Below are positions 60,340 through 64,000 of a stretch of 64,000 bases of DNA, in pieces; positions within the stretch are counted from its first letter, which is position 1; every line of letters starts with the position of its first letter. The stretch is from Liolophura sinensis. Taxonomy: Eukaryota > Mollusca > Polyplacophora > Chitonida > Chitonidae. Location of the stretch: NCBI RefSeq assembly GCF_032854445.1, contig NC_088301.1, positions 54,981,187 through 55,045,186 of the forward strand, given 5' to 3'. Made by a program: the position numbers and the translations under genes. A model generated the notes under the pieces. That model was not told the DNA's origin and did no database searches. It saw nothing but the letters and a program-made list of their open reading frames with translations.

Positions 60340-61060
60340 GTGAATGAATCCAATTCCCCCAGGTTTGACTGTGCCCTTTGCAAAAGCCGTCGTGTGACTG
60401 AATCTACTTCCCCCAGGTTTGACTGCGCCCTTTGCAAAAGACGTCGTGTGACTGAATCTACTTCCCCCAGGTTTGACTGTGCCCTTTGCCAAAGACGTCG
60501 TGTGACTGAATCTACTTCCCCCAGGTTTGACTGTGCCCTTTGCCAAAGACGTCATGTGACCGAACCTACTTCCCCCAGGTTTGACTGTGCCCTTTGCCAA
60601 AGCCGTCGTGTGACCGAACCTACTTCCCCCAGGTTTGACTGTGCCCTTTGTCAAAGACGTCGTGTGACCGAACCTACTTCCCCCAGGTTTGACTGTGCCC
60701 TTTGCCAAAGCCGTCGTGTGACCGAACCTACTTCCCCCAGGTTTGACTGTGCCCTTTGCCAAAGACGTCGTGTGAATGAATCTACTTCCCCCAGGTTTGA
60801 CTGTGCCCTTAGCCAAAGACGTCATGTGACCGAATCTACTTCCCCCAGGTTTGATTGTGCCCTTTGCCAAAGACGTCGTGTGACTGAACCCACTTCCCCC
60901 CAAGTTTGACTGTGCCCTTTGCCAAAGACATCGTGTGACTGAATCTACTTCCCCCAGGTTTCACTGTGCCCTTTGCCAGTGGTGTAGTGTGACTGAACCC
61001 ACCTCAGAGTTTGTTGGACTGTGCCCTTAGCCAATGACGTCGTCTGACTGAACCCACTTC
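60340..61060 (+). repeat. 54-bp minisatellite open on both strands
   Basis: About 11-13 units of 54 bp read 'ggtttgactgtgccctttgc', 'caaagacgtcgtgtgactga', 'atctacttccccca'. They are nearly identical in the centre and decay after 60950. Because 54 is a multiple of 3 and the unit lacks stops in one frame on each strand, it reads as an 18-residue repeat both ways: RFDCALCQRRRVTESTSP on plus (60340-60909) and GGSRFGHTTSLAKGTVKP on minus (60903-60214). No signal peptide or other domain is attached. It is most likely non-coding. Confidence 0.85.
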
Positions 61061-63740
61061 CCGTTTGTTGGACTGCACACTTTACAACTCGGCCAATAAA
61101 GAAAATTGGAACTGTTGTTGATAATGGTTTCAACCTCTTAATTTCCATAAAATGATAACCTAAGACCAGTTCATTAATATGCGCAAACAAATCCAATTTT
61201 ATTGGATTTGTGTTGGATAATGTAGACCATGAAATAAGTACACACCTACATGCAACTTATTTATACACAACAAAAACAAATGTACGGGGGATCAGCAGAT
61301 CTGTGTATTTCGTAAAAAATATCATAAAGTTCAGCCACATAAGTAAATCCACCTAATATATATGACATTTAATACAAGGACTGAATACAAAAACATTGTT
61401 AAAACGTTGACGGTAAAATATTCGAAGAACACAGAGACACAATACTCATAACAACGGATGTACTAAATTCGTTTATCCGCACAGTCACACGTCAATTAGC
61501 TTAGCAGGCTTAAAACTTTACACTGCTACACAGAATATCAGTTATCTCCACGCTTAACTTATTACCGATAAGATCCCCGTGTACAATACCAGCAAATGTC
61601 GAGCCAACCGTAACTGGAATGGGGCAAATTTGAACGCAACGTAATTTGGTTGTTGGGATAATACCACAGTGGCTGGGTTGGCCACTCTAATAAGAACAGA
61701 AGTCATTGTATTTTGTCTACCGATTAAAGTGTGTCCAGAATTATATCCATATACACCAGGTGTAATCATGTGCAGTTTTAGTGTGAATTTACTGTCTCTC
61801 GAAAACGTAATTTCTTTCTGATGAATGGTTCTGCAGGTTCCGTTGGCATCTTAAACTTCAATACTTTCACAACAAGTAGATTTGCATCACTATAAATGCT
61901 TTTGCCTGCTCAGCAATTTAGTACACTCTGGCCAGCTTACGTATCAAGGCTAATAATTCATTACAAGTACACACTGTGTATGTGTCTAATTTATACCATG
62001 ATACACCTAATATTAATGTATATATGTATTTTTTTATTCTGAAATGGTGCTGTCGATAAAATTTTATTCTGAAGGGTTGGGCCTATTATTGCATCCACAC
62101 CAAATGATCATGCACACATGGTCACCTGGGTGTCAGGTGATCACAGAAAAACTTCCATTCAATCTCTTCACACAACCAAGGGGCAAAGATGTCACTTAAG
62201 TAAACTGAAAGCTATAAATGGGACATCAAAAACATACAGGTAAGCCCTAATAGAAAGTTCTTCACCGTGGATCGAAGTTTAATCACAGACGCTACCATAC
62301 AAGCCTTTTAACAGCCTCAGTTAAGTCTGTGTATATAGCTATGACCAACATGTGAACACAAATCCACACAGCTTGTCTGAAGTTAGTCAGAAAAGCACCG
62401 TAAAAATTTCATCATAATTCATACCTCTACATTAAAAGTACGTACAGATATACTTATTAAAACACTTGTTCTAAGACAACAGAGGGTGTTACTAAGTAAA
62501 GGGACTATCTCATTTTGGCCAGCCAAATGTACCACAGTAGAGCAGGGACATATGCAGTGTATGTGCATGTACATGTATTGTAGCATTCACTATGTAAGAG
62601 TACAGACACAGGACAGAATAACGCAGCTGGGTTAGTATAGCTACATAATACAAAATATAGACTAGACACAGTTGACACATATATGAAAAATAGAAACAGT
62701 TTTTGTATAAAGAAATGGTACATCTATATTTTGTTTTGAGTATATATTGCTGTTGCCATAATGATAAATAACAAAACTATTAAAAGGATAAACCATAATC
62801 AGAAAATTAGTCATTTAAACATAACTTCACATACCATAGAAAGCATTAAAATGTATTGCAAACAAAATGACGGAAACCATTTGTCTGTGAATTTTGTGTT
62901 ACCCTTAAACTGAGCAACTTGATTAAAAAAATAAAAATATTTTTCCTCTCCATGAAGTTTTCGTTGAAGCCTCTGAGATATTTCCTAAATACTTGATATG
63001 ATCACTACATGCACATGTGACGAGATGCACTGAACTATTTTAACGAAATCAGAAGTAGATTTAGAGTACTTGTCAACGGTTTCCACTGAAATAACACGAA
63101 AAAAGAAAACTTTTTAAATTAGTGAATGGGTACAATATGCCCATTTCATTCTAGCATCTTAACCTATTAAACAAATATCAGACAAGTTTGTTAAAAAGAA
63201 ACATTAAAAAAACAAGACATTCAGGGAATACCAGCAACTCGCCTGATTGAGCAGTTTGTAAAACTGCATAATGTTTAAGTCATGTGATAAATTCAAATAC
63301 TGTCCTCTAAACCAAAAACACTGCCATACGCAGAGCAGTGACTTCATACATTATGGAGTTGTAAATCATTGTGGTGGTAAAAAGACACCACGGGGAGTTA
63401 AGCGCTCAACTTTACCATGGAGGCCTTTGAACTGCATTTGGCAATCCATGTACTATGTGAGGCAATTGCAACCCTGTGAGTAGCTGAGCAAAATGTTGAG
63501 CTACGAAGTAAAAGACTTCCTTGGGCTTTGTTAATCAGATTGCTACCTATCACTGGCTACCTGGGTACGATGGGTGACCGTTGCAACCACATGATTGGCC
63601 AAAAACTTTAACCAAACTGGACACCAACACTGCTGCTGACAGCATCTGATCCCCCCTTACTTCGTAAAACGAGCTAAAAAATAATTTTTTACATGTCCTC
63701 AGCAAATGTGAGAAAACACACAAAAGTAAGAATTCATATA
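61061..63740. other. Non-coding stretch; one unassigned minus-strand frame
   Basis: A ~100-codon minus-strand frame (about 61850-61554) contains NGTCRTIHQKEITFSRDSK and GVYGYNSGHTLIGRQNT. Its hydrophobic/polar pattern is more protein-like than its surroundings, but I cannot assign a family or find flanking exons. A decayed C1q-type domain is one possibility, with low confidence. Nothing else is supported. Confidence 0.25.
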
Positions 63741-63747
63741 TTTCTTT

Positions 63748-63785
63748 TCATGGGTGGTTTGTGCCTTACTCAAGAATTATGGTTT
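63748..63785 (-). mobile_element. SINE tail fragment
   Basis: 'tgggtggtttgtgccttact' followed by 'caagaat' matches the 3'-end block of the window's main SINE in inverse orientation. Too little remains to be sure. Confidence 0.35.
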
Positions 63786-64000
63786 TATTGCATGACATTG
63801 CAGGAAAGTTGCTCTGAAGTGAATCGTGTAACAAACAATGATAACTAAGTCGACAGCGTGTGCTACTAATCTAAAAGAACATCTTACACCTTTTAGAAGC
63901 AGGCATGGTATTAGATCTTACATCAAGTGGCCATGTTCCTAGCTTCCACATTGTTTCTGAAAACTAAGTTAGGAAGAATGAAACAGATCTCAGGCCTAGT

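Overview
The window is eukaryotic nuclear DNA, most likely from a mollusc or another lophotrochozoan. The basis is long AT-rich introns with GT/AG borders, one 200-base run of N (17634-17833), repeated copies of a tRNA-headed SINE of a type common in mollusc genomes, several unrelated satellite and minisatellite arrays, and a broken BEL/Pao retroelement. The species cannot be named from the sequence alone. No prokaryotic features were seen.

Three protein-coding genes can be built exon by exon. (1) 10559-28845, plus strand: an FGD6-type Rho-family exchange factor. It has one 2.4-kb proline-rich N-terminal exon, then small exons for a DH domain, PH1, a FYVE zinc finger, a linker and PH2. Its first exon or exons lie upstream and were not found. 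(2) 37655-43338, plus strand: a six-exon gene for a 498-residue adaptor joining an N-terminal death domain of MyD88 type to a C-terminal SH2 domain. The SH2 domain has Trp where the phosphotyrosine-binding Arg should be. I do not recognise this combination; it is the main candidate for something undescribed. (3) 55241-59053, minus strand: a three-exon gene for a 116-residue secreted, eight-cysteine protein of the beta-microseminoprotein (MSMB/PSP94) type, with a TATA box.

Layout: 1-10558 is non-coding, with an old ~350-bp tandem repeat (about 3030-5225) split by a ~790-bp block flanked by 9-bp direct repeats. 10559-31900 is the FGD6-like gene and its 3' UTR, with SINE copies and a 41/47-bp minisatellite in introns. 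32283-33985 is a 30-35-bp minisatellite. 34868-36598 is a foldback structure whose arms are built of 21-bp repeats, with a CA microsatellite inside. 37655-43338 is the death/SH2 gene, whose introns hold a SINE, a palindromic MITE and a TTAA-bounded foldback element. 46107-53177 is a composite repeat region: ~160-bp satellite units, a SINE with a clean target-site duplication, an internally deleted BEL/Pao element on the minus strand, and an inverted copy of the satellite at the far end. 53550-54715 is a 47-bp satellite with a recent 422-bp higher-order duplication. 55241-59053 is the MSMB-like gene. 60340-61060 is a 54-bp repeat open on both strands. The rest to 64000 shows no gene I can support.

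The three genes are not an operon or an obvious pathway. An FGD6-type protein would act on Cdc42 and endosomal membranes, the death/SH2 protein would be an intracellular signalling adaptor (possibly innate immune), and the MSMB-like protein would be secreted. Exon borders were chosen by hand from splice consensus, reading phase and family conservation, and were not checked against transcripts.
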